This document shows, piece by piece, positions 25,925 through 38,600 of a stretch of DNA of 64,000 bases (within the stretch, counting starts at the first letter, position 1; every line of letters begins with the position of its first letter). Under the pieces are notes generated by a model. The model made no database searches and had not been told where the DNA came from. It saw nothing but the letters and a program-made list of their open reading frames with translations. The translations under genes and the position numbers were made by a program. This DNA comes from Pomacea canaliculata (Eukaryota > Mollusca > Gastropoda > Architaenioglossa > Ampullariidae). Location of the stretch: positions 9,044,342 through 9,108,341 of the forward strand of contig NC_037598.1 of NCBI RefSeq assembly GCF_003073045.1, read 5' to 3'.

Positions 25925-26870
25925 ACTATTTTCAAGACAGATCGTACTGACGCTATCTGGTGGTGCTCCTGACATACTCGGGTGGATGTAGATTGTCCCC
26001 GCTAGAGGTACTTTCTTCGTGCTGTCCTACCTGTGAGTTCCAGCCTTCGGAATTTACCACATTCGCTGTTGCCACTAGTTGTTTCAGTCAAAGAAAAAGC
26101 TGCACAGAGAAAGAACATGAGCGTTTCCCCACTATTAAGTGGCTGTTTGGAAATGACTTGGTAAGAACTGCATAGAAAAAGAAATATGACCGTTAATGTA
26201 TGTGTACCGCCTGAAGTTGTAGAACTCATATGATCTCAGTTATAGTTCGGCTTGATAACCGACTGCCACACTGATGTGTGCAGCCTAAAGCAAAGACATC
26301 GAGTCGCTTTAACACAAATCTTGAAAGAATCATCGGGTTGCGGAATTTTTGTCGTAATGAATGTCTAGAGCTTAGAGCACTGGTCAAGTTAGGGACCTCA
26401 CCTATGCACACAGACACGCATAATTAACATATGATTCCTGCTCTCCCATTATGAGGTCTTCACAGCAGTAAACGTGTTCATGTACAATGCTGACGTCAGT
26501 GTTCTTGGCTTCTTTCTAAGCTTGGAGATGCCTGTAGGTGTGTATCTCACGAACCGAGGAAGGGTAGGAACAGCTTTGACAGGCTCTGTCACGCACTCAC
26601 ACAGGCTGTTAAAGACTTCGTGGCTTATAACCTGAAAACGTAAAAACAAAACCCATAACCCTAACTGACTTGAAGTAGGCAGTAACGTTTTTTTCGACCA
26701 TATCGGCTCATATAATTAAAAAAAGGGATTGTCGATATTGCTGTATACCTTAGTGTACAGTGCAGGCTTACTTATGTCCCAAATTATACTTTCATGGACT
26801 TCCAAAGGATGAGCAAACGAACAAGCTTTGGATGGTAAAAAACTAGTATATTTTTCTCAAATATTTCTTA
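25925..26870 (-). pseudogene. Duplicated 3' fragment of the gene A/B family (copy C)
   Basis: About 0.95 kb here matches 29200-29935 (3' part of gene B and its flank) piece by piece: the stalk-exon region (for example 'ccccgctagaggtactttct'), then the block with 'tcttggcttctttctaagct', then 'catggacttccaaag'. A stalk-exon acceptor (ctctgtgcag on the minus strand near 26103) is kept, but the frame after it closes quickly and no upstream signal-peptide or cysteine exons accompany it. I read it as a leftover of segmental duplication, broken and probably silent. Confidence 0.6.
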
Positions 26871-27012
26871 GTTTATGTATACTTATATCTATATAGCTTT
26901 TAGTACTTCAGAAATGTCATTTGTATTATACAATATAATGGTATGGAAACCTTTAAAGGGAATCACAAAAATATCTTTGACTCCTACTAACAAATCAGAA
27001 TAAAGCACATAC

Positions 27013-27547
27013 CAAGCGTGTCTTTTTTTCTGGGTCTGTCTTCAGCTCAAACTTGAGACGCTCTACATCTTCTGAAGATTGTAAGGGAAACTGAAGCCCC
27101 TCTGGCAGTTTTCCCCGCGTCACTTGCTTTTCCTGGTCTTGTTCCTCCATCCGCGCAATCCTCCTTTCAAGGTCCTTTCAGGCCTGACGAGAGGGGGGGA
27201 CAGGGGGGTCTGGTGTACCCGGGCCCGCGGCTGTCAAGGGGGACCCGGCCTTGGTCAGTGGATTTTTTTTCTTCTTCTCCTTTTCTTTTTCTTTTAAAGA
27301 AAGGTCTAAGGACAGAACACCCAAGCATTACACATGCAGAAGTTGAGTTTGAGTGTAGATATTGAGATTCGAATTGTAGACATACATTATGTACTGGGAA
27401 AATAATTTACGATTACAAGTACAAGGGGCCCGAAGAGGTCGTCTGTCCCGGGGCCCGGGCTGGCTCTCGGCGGCCCTGGGTCTTTTATATGATTATTCAT
27501 CTTTTCCAGAAGAGACAGTTGTTGCATCACAAATTTCTCTAGTTTAG
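27013..27547 (-). pseudogene. DUF4806-like coding exon interrupted by a MITE
   Basis: On the minus strand an exon starts after ttggttccag (phase 1) at 27547 and ends at 27013 before gtatgtg (phase 0). It reads LEKFVMQQLSLLEKMNNHIKD, then, beyond the 300-bp insert at 27179-27478, LERRIARMEEQDQEKQ, LPEGLQFPLQSSEDVERL and DPEKKTRL in the same frame. The coiled-coil followed by 'FPL-x-S-x-E-D' is how DUF4806 domains of animal proteins begin; the domain would continue in a next exon, which I did not find. As it stands, translation enters the insert and stops there. DUF4806 itself has no known function. The assignment is by pattern only. Confidence 0.55.
27179..27478. mobile_element. hAT-type MITE (300 bp) inside a coding exon
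   Basis: Ends are CAGGCCTGACGAGAG and CTCTCGGCGGCCCTG, imperfect inverted repeats. The flanks are an 8-base target duplication, ggtccttt (27171-27178) and ggtctttt (27479-27486), seven of eight matching. The interior has GC-rich arms (cccgggcccg near both ends) around an AT-rich middle. Removing the element and one duplication rejoins the host exon in frame. Confidence 0.85.
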
Positions 27548-27559
27548 CTGGAACCAAAG

Positions 27560-28573
27560 AACACAATAGCATAAAACACGTAAAATAGTGATCTTTGCTG
27601 GCTTCGCTATAGTTCACAATGCCTGGAAAATACCACTAATTTTAGTTACTGTTTTCCATTTGTCATATCTATTTGATATGTGATACATATTTGTTTCAAT
27701 TTTTTTCACTATGGCAAAAGAAGGCTGGGATTTTCAACTTTTGGTTATATCTCACAAAACACTGTTCATAACTCCTGGCCGAGGGTAAGAAGAAACAAAA
27801 TGCTAAAATGCTTATAAACAAAATGACTTCAAATTACCTTCGAAGGGTTTTGGGTCCCTATGCTGGCAGGGCAAAAACCAGACAATGTAATCGGAAGTAC
27901 TGGAGGCGTGAAGGCAAAGGTGAAACACCGGCTTTTTCGAAAGCTGCTACTTGTGGACATCCTAGAGATGGCCAACCACTGGCGGCAAAGAGTATGGCAA
28001 TGGTAGAGCACACTGCTGCATAACTGAATCACAGTGATTCCTCAGCATCCTTCTCTCCTTCGCTGTCTGTTAGCTGTGCATCCCTGTGTCAAATAAATAC
28101 ATTTGCATTAACTTATTCAGCTTAGTAAATTTAAAACTAAAAGCTGCTGATAGGTTGTTTAAATTAAAAAAAACCCACAAAATTTGTTTATCACTGTATG
28201 CTACTTTACCAGGAAGATGACACAGCCTTGTGTCCTTATATGATGCCCACACAAAAAAATCCATAAAATTAAGAAGAGGAAATATATATAATAACAGACC
28301 GAAATCTGATAGGAGTTACTGGTATCCTTTTTGGTTCAGTGGGAGTATTTTTGTCGTCTCTCTCCACCTCCGACTTTTCTGTCTCTTGTATGGAAATAAA
28401 TATTTAAAAAAGTAGCCAAATAAGATTTCCCAAATCAAGATCAAAAGCACAGCATTTATTGCGTTCATTTGTTTCTTAACTTGCACTCTAAACTTTCTTC
28501 TCTTTGCATAATATTCTTCATTGAATTTGGACATTTCTGAAATTAAAATCTCAATAATTATGCTAATTTAGAG
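27560..28573 (-). other. Possible upstream part of the DUF4806-like gene
   Basis: Minus-strand frames here include one starting MSKFNEEYYAKRRKFRVQ (ATG at 28532-28534), a basic N terminus of the sort seen in some transposon-derived animal genes, and a weaker one around 28070-28264. Donor and acceptor sites joining them to the 27547 exon could not be fixed, so I do not call them as exons. Otherwise nothing was recognised. Confidence 0.25.
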
Positions 28574-28898
28574 CAGTGGTTCTCAAAGTGTGGTCCGCGG
28601 ACCACTAGTCAGGTGGTCCGCGGCTGACAGTCGTCATATGGTAGCAAAGTGATGTTTAAAGTGATGCATTCCTCGCATTAACATTTTAATTACAAAGAAC
28701 GAGGTGTAAGTAGTTTTATGTCATCTTATTACTATACTACTGTCACAAAAGGACATGTAGATTTCAATTGTAATGAAACAAATGCGTCAATTTAAATTTG
28801 AAATTCATAATACAGAGTGATTTTTAGGCCTTGGTGGTCCGCCATATTTTTTACTTAAGTAAAGTGGACCGCGGTCCGAAATACTTTGAGAACCACTG
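28574..28898. mobile_element. hAT-type MITE, full copy (325 bp)
   Basis: Ends cagtggttctcaaagtgtgg and its near complement at the right (actttgagaaccactg). Target duplication atttagag / ctttagag, seven of eight. The subterminal 'ggtccgcgg' is repeated in both arms. Same family as 53931-54269 and the truncated 25436-25680 copy. Confidence 0.93.
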
Positions 28899-29161
28899 CT
28901 TTAGAGTATATAAATGATACGTACTGTTATCGAAGAGTAGAACACATGTATCGGTATAGCAATTGATCACTAGAGAAGATTTTCTGTTGCGAAAAGTGTA
29001 AAAACAAAATTATATAAATGGCGGGCATGGGATACGCACATGTAGAGCGCGAAATTCCGGTCGCTATATATATAGTCCGGCCGACATTGGCAGTTGGCGG
29101 GCAACGGCTGCCTTAGTCTGCGTGCGCACTCGACGTATAGATCGAATTTTTAATCCGACAG

Positions 29162-32100
29162 CTATCGGCTTAATGCTATTTGGCATGTCGTGTGGTCATT
29201 ATTTTCAGGACAGATCGTACTGACGCAATGTGGTGGTGCTCCTGTTGTACTCGGTGGCTGTAGATTGTCCCCGCTAGAGGTACTTTCTTCGTGCTGTCCT
29301 GCCTGTGAGGTCCAGCCTTCGGAGTTCGCCACACTAGTTGTTTTGGTCAAAGAAGAAACAGCTGCACAGAGAAAGAATAGGAGCATTTCCCCACTATTAA
29401 GAGGCTGTTTGGAAATTATTCGATGGTAAGAAGTGTGAATAGAAAAAAAATGACCGTTAAACTAATCGGTGCACTAGATTCTGTGCGCAAAACTTTCAAA
29501 CAATAACTATGTATTCTTACATCCTATTTAAAACTGTTTGATCCCTGCTCTCCCATTATCTGAGGTCTTCACAGCGGTAAACGTATTCATGTACAATGCT
29601 GACGTCAGTGTTCTTGGCTTCTTTCTAAGCTTGGAGAGGCCTGTAGGCATGTATCTCACGAGGGTAGGAACAGCTATACATTGCTATCACAGGCTGTTAA
29701 AGACCTCATGGTTTATACCCTGAAACAAAATCAAAACCCATAATCCTAACTCAAATCCTAACTGGCTTGATGTTGGCAGTAGTGTTTTTGGACGATATCG
29801 GATTATATCATTAAAATAAGTGTTTGTCGATATAGTGTGCAGTTCAGGCTTACATATGTCCCAAATTATACTTTCATGGACTTCCAAAGTATGAGAAAAC
29901 GATCGAACAAGCTTTGGTTGGTAAAAAAACTAGTATATTTTTCTCAAATATTTCTTTGTTTATGTATACTTATATATAGCTGACAGATAGGAGGACTCCA
30001 AAGTTTAACTTAATTAGATGAATGGCACACAGAAACGCTTCTGGTTTAAACGCCTTGCTTCAATTTATGAGTCTAGGTCAGACCTGGGCAAAGGCCGGCC
30101 CGCGGGCCGGATTCGGCCCGCCTCCTGTCTCTGACCGGCCAGCCCGCTAGCCCGCCCGCCAGTATATATATACTATATATACAGTTGTGGGTAAAACTAA
30201 GTTAACTATATTAGTCCGGCCCTCTAAAACCATCCCAATTTCTCATGCGGCCCCTTGGGAAAATTAATTGCCCACCCCTGGTCTAGGTTAAGGCCTGCAG
30301 GAATCCAGGACAATACAAATCCAGACATTTGGCTGCAGAAACTGACAGAAAGGATCGGATGGGACAGATCCTTTATTTTGATTGCACGGCCAACTAGTTC
30401 CAAATAACTCTGTATAGCATTATGTCCATTACGGGATAGACAGGACAAATACGATGGAGTACATGATGGAACAGACACGTATGCTTCTCGTCGGCCGCCT
30501 GCAGCCTATGTGGACGACTTTGTAGACTTATGCCGAGGGTAACCATTTTCGTTTCAGAAGAAAAAAAAATGAATGTAGGGAAATTACAAGAATGTATAAC
30601 CCTGCTTATCCTCGCTGAGGCCGAGGGGCAAAAAAAGCAGACCTTTTCACCAGTGTAGGATTACAAAAAAGGGAGCTTATTTGAAAAGCCAAAGAGACTG
30701 GTTACTGGTGCTTATCAACACTCACCAAGTTCCGGGCAGGTTGGCTGGAGAACTATTCCTACAGTGTTGTACCATGTCGTCACCATGATGTCAAGTATAC
30801 GTTGACTGCTGATATCACACCCGGGTAACATCTTGATGTCGCTAATTATGCAGGTCCGGATCACCTGTCCTCCGCTACGTTCAACATATATATATATACA
30901 GTGTATATGTAAAGGAGAGCACGGAGATTACACGCACTGTACGTTGGAACTGAACTCCACTCACGTAAAGAACAGTACAGGTAAGGTGGCTGTGCTTGAC
31001 TGTGTGGAGATGTTAACAGAGACAAAAAGAAGCAAAGTTTGAAATTCAATGTCTGGGCAAAAATTGCATCTCGCTACTCTTACACAGAGAGACTCAAATG
31101 TCGAAAAACTTTCAGTTTCAAAAAGAAAAAAAATGTTTGAAGAAACCGCTCCAAATTTAAAACTAAACGAATATATCTCACCTGCAGAAATTTGTACTTA
31201 TTTTTCCTGCGTTAATCAAAAAGCAGTTTCTAACCATTTCAGTGAGATCTGTGGACTTCCAACATGTGCTGCTCATAAGGTACTCTGTGGAAGTTAGAAA
31301 TAAAACAGTCAATTGCTCATGTGGAACCGTATATAATGTCTGATATAAAATGACAACGACAGTTTGTTTTTGTTGGTGAGGATAATCGGATAACCATCGC
31401 CATCACTATCACCACTACGACTACTGCTGTTACTGCTTGTTATGGGACAACACACCTTTAAGCCCGCTCTCCAAAAGAGATGTATTCGGGGTGGATTGCA
31501 TGAAACATACTAATCTCAACCTCGATTTCGGAGAAAAATGCAGTAGCAAGCTAATACTTGAAGGACAAACAGCTGTAGGCAGAGAAGGTTAGCATCACCA
31601 ATATGTCATCTGCCCAGAAAGACTAGGCATCGTCACCTTGCTTGTAGCGATGACAGGGAATGTTCAAGACTTTACTCATGGCCGTGTAAGCAACCCGTTG
31701 ATGGGGTGAGCAATCGCCTAGCACAGCAGGACCGAGCATACATCCCAGAAAGGAGTGGAGATTCCTACAGAAAAAAATTAATCATGGGTTGTTATTTAAT
31801 TGTTAGCGGTGTCGAGAAATGTCCACAGGGTCATGTGTCTCTCAATCCTTTGCACGACCCGTCGTAAAAATGCGAATCCGTAGGATTAACATCATAACAA
31901 CCACATTTCCTCACATCCCCACCCCTCTCCCACACACACAAAACACACACGGGACGTGGATGCTGTGTCTAGTCAGCTCCCATAACAACAATATATGAGC
32001 ACCAAATAAATAGGTCTAAGACCTAAACCAAGAAAAGGGAGATGATGCACCTACCTGCAGGTTGCGTCTAGGTCCTCTGGATCGGGAATGGGGATAGCAG

Positions 32101-33229
32101 ATGAGAGTGTCGACAGCACCAGCGAATAGCTCGGGCACCCGGACGCCTGGCCTGGTCACAGGTCATGATTGGGGTCACCTGGACGAGCACTCCTGTCAAA
32201 CGAGCGGGTGGTGAATCCAGTAAGCCACATTTTTAAGAGACTACCAAATCGTCGACCTCTCTGGGCCCATTTTAATTGTAATCGTAAATTATTTTCCATG
32301 TATTAATAACGCATTACACGTTGCGTTTAGTTCTTTATTGGGGACGTGCGCTGGCAGGCTTAGGGTCAGTGGTGAAGACGTTACGTAGCAGCTTAGTGTG
32401 ATGTACTGCTTACCCATGTGTCGTTGAGGTAACGGAGAAGTGAGAGTGTAATTAGCCGGAGGCAAGGGCTTAATTACTACACCTACCTCCATTCCACGTG
32501 CCTGTTCACCGTAGCTATCGATATGCATATTAATGAGCTTCCATACAAACGTCATAATAACTTTCACTTATTTTCTGAAGAATAACATTTTATCAAAGAT
32601 TCCATTCGGTGGAAGGGCTGTAGACCACATCTATCCTAATGGCATTCACCTTCTCAATATAAGTAGCTAGGCTACGAGGGCACACAATGAACTCTTTGCT
32701 TTGAGATCAGCGTCCATTGTTGCAGTTGTGTCTGTGTGTTTTTGCTTTTCTGTAGAACGCATGGAGCCTACTTTTGATTGTGCGTAAAGCGATATAAATA
32801 TCTTCTTTATTTATTATATATATATACATCACTGTATCTAATGAACGTTTGTATGTCCTATATTTCCTATGTTAATTTTAAGTCCATCTTATGGTGTACC
32901 TTTTCCTATTGTAAAAATATTGTAGTTTGGCATTTTGCTTCCTCTTTAGGGTTGAAGATCAGATGTGAAAAGACAAAAATTTGTTTATCTTATCACCATG
33001 CTTAACAAAACAGCAATGCCATTATCATAATTGTGGTTTTTGATAGTCTTAATCTATAGTTTTACTTGGTGTATATCTTAATCCTATCATCGTAGCTTTC
33101 CATAGTTTTAGGCAACCCTCAACTTCATCAAACATTCGTTCTTGTTTGTCCTGGTAAGAACAACTTAGGAGCAATCTACTTACCGATGGTGAACAAACAC
33201 ACAGCAAGTCCAGACAACTTCATTCTCAT
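29162..33229 (-). CDS. Gene B: secreted cysteine-rich protein with Thr/Ser-rich tail
   Basis: Unrecognised family, paralogue of gene A. Minus-strand exons: 33184-33229 (signal peptide MRMKLSGLAVCLFTIG), 32055-32192, 31637-31764, 30726-30869, 29162-29361. Phases agree throughout. The spliced start reads on into VLVQVTPIMTCD, identical to gene A. Exon 3 gives LGCMLGPAVLGDCSPHQR and LNIPCHRYKQG; exon 4 gives RTCIISDIKMLPGCD and LQPTCPELG; the last exon is rich in Ser/Thr/Pro and ends CQIALSR without gene A's hydrophobic tail. Exon 2 is one base short relative to gene A (cctggtcac against cctgggtcac, near 32151-32156), shifting the frame; with that base the protein would be 218 residues. The shift may be an assembly error or mark decay. 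The exon 4 acceptor (gcggag at the border) is weak and could be wrong by five bases. Confidence 0.6.
30079..30280. mobile_element. hAT-type MITE (202 bp), intronic in gene B
   Basis: Ends CAGACCTGGGCAAAGG and TTGCCCACCCCTG, the 'CAGGGGTGGGCAA' style of hAT terminal repeats. A perfect 8-base duplication gtctaggt flanks it (30071-30078, 30281-30288). GC-rich left arm with 'ggcccg' repeats, AT-rich centre. Confidence 0.92.
30560..32240. repeat. Segmental duplication, copy in gene B
   Basis: This block is paralogous to 36545-38470. Exons 2 to 4 of genes A/B and the introns between them are alike, including non-coding stretches such as 'gtctgggcaaaaattgca' and 'ccacatttcctcaca'. The gene A copy has extra sequence in intron 3 (about 37330-37640). 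High similarity in introns means the duplication is fairly recent. Confidence 0.85.
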
Positions 33230-35670
33230 TTGGTCGTAAAACTCATTTAGTAATGATATCGCCCGCAATATGTTATTGATTGTCTGGGAGGATGTTAACT
33301 GATCATCAGTCAGTGGCGTATGGATAATGATGAGCAGAATCCAAAACCACTAGAACGGAGGTCTGAGCATCTGCCAGCATTACAAAATGCCTCACCCAAC
33401 ATTCTGTCCTCCCCTTCCGGCATTAAGAGGACTTCCGATGTAACTGTACTTCATATGAGGTTTGTCATACATGTATTTAAATTGTTTGCTCTTTGCGACA
33501 CTTTTCGCTGGCTCACTCATACACAGTTCTCACACACACACACACATGTGCATGCACGGAACGTCTGCGCGTGCAAACACGTCCTCCCTCTCGTGCAGAC
33601 ATCCGCCTCAGAATCGCAGTTCCACCACAACAGCAACGGCCAAGCTGCGTGGTTTTGACACAGCACCATCAGGTCTGCGAGCACGAGTGAGAGAGAAAAA
33701 GAGACAGAGAGTACTTGGGTTATTTAATAGGTGTTGTGTGACAGATTTCCCGATACCGCTTTGTACATTAACAAACATGCACAGCTTTATACACATGTAA
33801 TGCATGCATATTATTTTTGTTGCTAATTAGTACGCATTTATTTTGTTTGTGATTCTCTGTGTGTGAATGCAACATCCACATGAAATAAATGACACGTAAT
33901 ATTTTGCTGCTTTCTTAAAAAATAAAAATTGTCACGATCATTACACCTGAAAAGTAAAATAAAAAATCTGAATCGTTCACAGTACAGAGTAAGTTCACAA
34001 ATTTTATTCGTAAAAATGTCATACATAAAAAATGGCAGTGATTGCGTAGATGATCAAGGTTTGTAGGCGGTCTCGGTGGCCTCTGACACAGAGAGAAAGT
34101 GGGAAAGCAACATCTGCATAAAATAACCACATACATATACATATTTACACACGTACATATGTTGCTTTATTAGATCATACTGATTGTCATGATCATTACA
34201 CTTGCAAAGTATGAATCCTTCGCCTTAAAGAGTAAATTCACAAATTTTATTAGCAAAAATGTCCAACATAAAAATGGCAGTGATAGTGTACATGATCAAA
34301 ATTCTCAGGCGGTCTCGGTGACCTATGTCGATAAATTCTTTAAAGACACAGGAAAAGGAGCAAGTAGACTACAAAATTGCCAGTTGAAAATCGGCGCCAT
34401 TGTAACTGGGGAACATGTGATTTCGGCAACTATATTTATAGTCAGACCATGCAGTCAGCAAGATTAGTCTTGAGTACACGTAAAATTCAGTGATTAATCG
34501 TAAATGCAGTCTACAGAAGCTCATTAGACGACGCCTCTTGAGGTAGGAGAAATAATATGTCTTGCAGGGAACCATAAAAAAAAAAGAAAATGGTAGATGC
34601 CTTCTGTGGAACTCTTTCAGGCAAAAAAGAAAGAAACAAAAATGTTTTCAATAAAGTGAGTTATGTTTTCTGATAAAGGAACTGGAAAAATATTTTCTTC
34701 CATGGAACAAAATAGCATGACGAATGTAGACAAATGTAGAAATATTTAGCAAACGGCATTTTTGAACTGAAATGCAAAATACAAAGTCGATATGAAGATA
34801 GTGTTTGTGCTTGCGGAAACTCAGCGCTCATCCATCTTATTTTAGGTCTAAGGGTAGTCCACGAAGGAAAACAAATTAATTTTTTTGGTAAATGCAGGCG
34901 TTGGCCTTCGGTTGAGTTACTGCTACCGTTGGTTACCTTTGCTAATCTTCTGGGTAACCAGCGTCGGTCCGATGTCGGGTAATATGGCCATGGTTCTGTT
35001 TTTTCATGTGGCTTTAGCAAATAGTTATTCTGTTAAAAATTCAGAAACGGTTTGGACTCTTCTGCCGGGTTACAAGCTTGTGAAGTTCTCTCGGTGTCTT
35101 CGTATTATGTAGGCCTCGTCTGGAAAAAGAGTCTAGGCATTCATTTTTTTAAAAAGGAAATTCCCAGGAGGAAAAATCTAGCCTGCATCTGTTGGATTTT
35201 ATTTCCACATTATTATTGACAGACCTATAAAAACTTTAAGATGTTTCCAAGCAACTCTCAATTTGTGTTACAATTCGTTTACACCAGAAAATGGCCGAGG
35301 CAGCAATAATAAAAAGATCCTGATAAATGTTGCATATGTATCAAGACGGGAGGAAAGGGTGAAGAACAAAAAATATACAAAACAACTTTGCCCCAGCAGC
35401 ATTTGCTGCAATGTGTGCGTCCACCGATTTCATCATAATACTGATGTTATTCATAAAATAAAGATTTAGCTGACATCAACCTGGCATTAACTGATTGAAA
35501 TACTTACACCTGACCACAGAGATCTGCAGTATTCAAAGAACCACTGTTTACAGGATACGATTCGTGAGTTCTATATATATACACACACATACCTCTAGAA
35601 AACCAAACGTCAGCCAAAGCCCTCTTGCTTTTCCCATCCATCCCCCCCTCCCAAAACACACGAAATAAAA
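33230..35670. other. Region between gene B start and gene A end
   Basis: Upstream flank of gene B and downstream flank of gene A. It holds a CA microsatellite near 33531-33548, the tandem duplication listed separately, and AT-rich unique sequence. No exon was supported on either strand. Confidence 0.45.
33929..34325. repeat. Diverged tandem duplication, ~250-bp period
   Basis: 33929-34080 and 34184-34325 share an ordered set of words: 'gatcattacac', 'ttcacaaattttatt', 'aaaatggcagtgat' and 'ggcggtctcggtg'. Two units in direct orientation just upstream of gene B. No coding content was recognised. Confidence 0.75.
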
Positions 35671-38600
35671 TCACCGAAAGTTCAAACTCAACCGAACAAG
35701 AGCCAAAACTGTTGTCAAGACAGAAATGATCAGTTGCGTGTGACACTGACGCAACATGGCGACGCCAGTACTTCCGGTGCTCTCGGCGAAGGCTGGTGAC
35801 TGGAGGTCGGCGGTGCTCTGCTGCTTTGGTTGATGTGTCTTCCCAGGCTCGGTATGGAGACTTACGAGGTCAGCTAATACAGTCACCACCGGAGAGGTTG
35901 TCGTTGCAGGTTCCGGTGTAGTAGTTGTTGTCACTGTAGTTGCAGTAGTTGTAGTTGACAAGGAAAGAACAGCTGCTCGCAATAAAAGGCAGTAAGTGGA
36001 AACATTTGAGCAGCTGTCACGATATAATTCTATGGAGTGTCAATAGCAAGATAACAAAAGACCAGGAACAAAAATGGTCTGAAGTTGTTATATACACTTA
36101 ATATTGTCTGCAGTTCAGGTCAAAATAACATGTTATTGTTATAACAGGGATCATTGTGTTTGAAATGTGGATAATTTGATACGAGAACGAGACAAAGTTT
36201 TGGAATGCTGGGTAATTTGATATTTTAGTTCAGGTTAGGTATTTACATTTTAACATGTATAGATGAAATATGTCAATAACTTGGTTATCGGAACAAACAA
36301 TTTGTTCGTACGAGTACACAAAACAGTGGAGTGGACATTGGAGAGAAATGTCCTTAAAAGTCTACTTAAAATCTTATTTCAGTTACAAGACTCGACAGGC
36401 AGGTGTCCAGCTTTATTGTCTGTGAACGGCTGCTTATTGGGCGTTGTTGGTGATGTGTGAGTAACACCAGTTTACTCACTGAGTTAGATGGCTTGATTTG
36501 CTGATGGATGATGATGATGATGATGACTACTATGACGATTAAAAGAATGCAAAGGAAATACAAGAATATATCATCCTGTTTATACTCGCTGAGACCTAGG
36601 GTCGAAAGAGCAAGACTTTTCACCAGTGTAGGATAGGAAAAAACGGAGATTATTTGAAAAAACCAAAGAGACTGGTGCTTATCACCACTCACCCAGTTCC
36701 GGGCAGGTTGGCTGGAAACTTATTCCTACAGTGTTGTACCATGTCGTCACCATGATGTCAAGTATACGTTGACTGCTGATATCACATCCGGGTAACATCT
36801 TGATGTCGCTAATTATGCAGGTCCGGAACACCTGTCCTCCGCTACGTTCAACACACACACACATATATATACTATATATTTATTAAAAGCCGTTTTCTCA
36901 AAAGGAGAGCACGAAGATTGTCTGGTGGAGCTTAACTCCGCTCACGTAAAGAACAGTACAGGTAAGGTGGCTGTGCTTGACTGTGTGGAGATGTTAACAG
37001 AGACAAAAAGAAGCAAAGTTTGAAATTCAATGTCTGGGCAAAAATTGCAGCTAGCTACTCTTACACAGAGTGACTCAAATGTCGAAAAAATTTCAGTTTT
37101 AAAAAGCTTCTTCCATCATTTCAAAAAATGTTTGAAGAAACCGCTCCATATTTAAAACTAAACGAATATATCTCACCTGCAGAAATTTGTACTTATTTCT
37201 ACTATGTTAGTCGAGTAGCAGTTTTTAAAAACTTCAGTGAGATCTTTGGACTTCCAACATGTGCTGCCCCTGAGGTACTCTGTGGAAGTTAGAAATAAAA
37301 CAGTCATTTGCTCATGTGGAACCGGATATATCTAATATAAAATGACAACGACAGTTTTTTTTTTTTTGTTGGCGAGGAAGACAGAAAAAGCAAGCCCGTT
37401 GGGTTACATCTAACGTGAGACCTGAAGAGGGAAGATATGTGAAATGACTAGTGTGATGCAACTGTTTTTTAACCCCTTTTGTAAAGGTCAGTGAAAGATA
37501 CTTTTTTTCGCAAATCTGTGTGAACACTACACTTCTTATCGATGCACACCTACCAACATGACTTTGCATAGAACAAAGTCAATATCATGACAAGTTTGTA
37601 CGCAGTGCAGTGCAGGAGCTCTAAAGACGATAGAGGAGCAGATCTTATCAAAATCACACCATCACCATCGCCACCACGACTACTGTTGTTACTATTTGTT
37701 ATGGGACAATGCACTTTTAAGCCCGCTCGCCAAAAGAGATGTATTCGGGGTGGATTGCGTGAAACACACTAATCTCAACCCCGATTTCGAAGAGAAATGC
37801 AGTGATAAGCTGATACAGGAAGGACAAACAGTTGTAGGTAGAGAAGGTGAGTACCACCAATATGTCATCTGCCCAGAAAGACTAGGCATCGTCACCTTGC
37901 TTGTAGCGATGACAGGGAATGTTCAAGACTTTACTCATGGCCGTGTAAGGAGCCCGTTGTTGGGGTGTGCAGCCGCCTAGCACAGCAGGACCGAGCAGAC
38001 ATGCCAGGCCGGACTGGAGATTCCTGCAGACAAAAATAATCAAAGATTATTATTCAATTGTTATCGGTGTCGAGAAATGTACACACAGTCTTAACCCTTT
38101 GCACGACCCGCCGTTAAAATGCGCATCCGTAGGATTAACATCATAACAACCACATTTCCTCACAACCCCACCCCTCTCCTCCACACACAAAACACACACG
38201 GGACGTGGATGCTGTGTATAGTCAGCTCCCATAACAACAATATATGAGTACCAAATTAGGTCCAAGACCTAAACCAAGAAAAGGGAGATGATGCACCTAC
38301 CTGCAGGTGACGTCTAGGTCCTCTGGATCGGGAATTGGCATAACAGATAATTGTGTCGACTGCGAATAGCTCGGGCACCCGGACGCCTGGCCTGGGTCAC
38401 AGGTCATGATTGGGGTCACCTGGACGAGCACTCCTGTCAAACAAGCGGGTGGTGAATGCAGTAAACCACGTTTCTAACAGACTACCAAATCAAGTCACAT
38501 GATTCTAGTCTAGAATTATTGTTTAGCTTATAGGGTAGAGAGTATAAACCCTATATCTAGATAAATTGATTTATAAATGTACATGCACAAAATAAATTAC

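Noticed and set aside
27808-28032. Opposed open frames of about 70 codons
   Set aside because: No similarity recognised on either strand and no splice link to the DUF4806-like exon.
37696-37980. 94-codon plus-strand frame opposite gene A exon 3
   Set aside because: It is open on the plus strand, but the paralogous copy at 31440-31710 has stops while the minus-strand exon reading is conserved in both copies.
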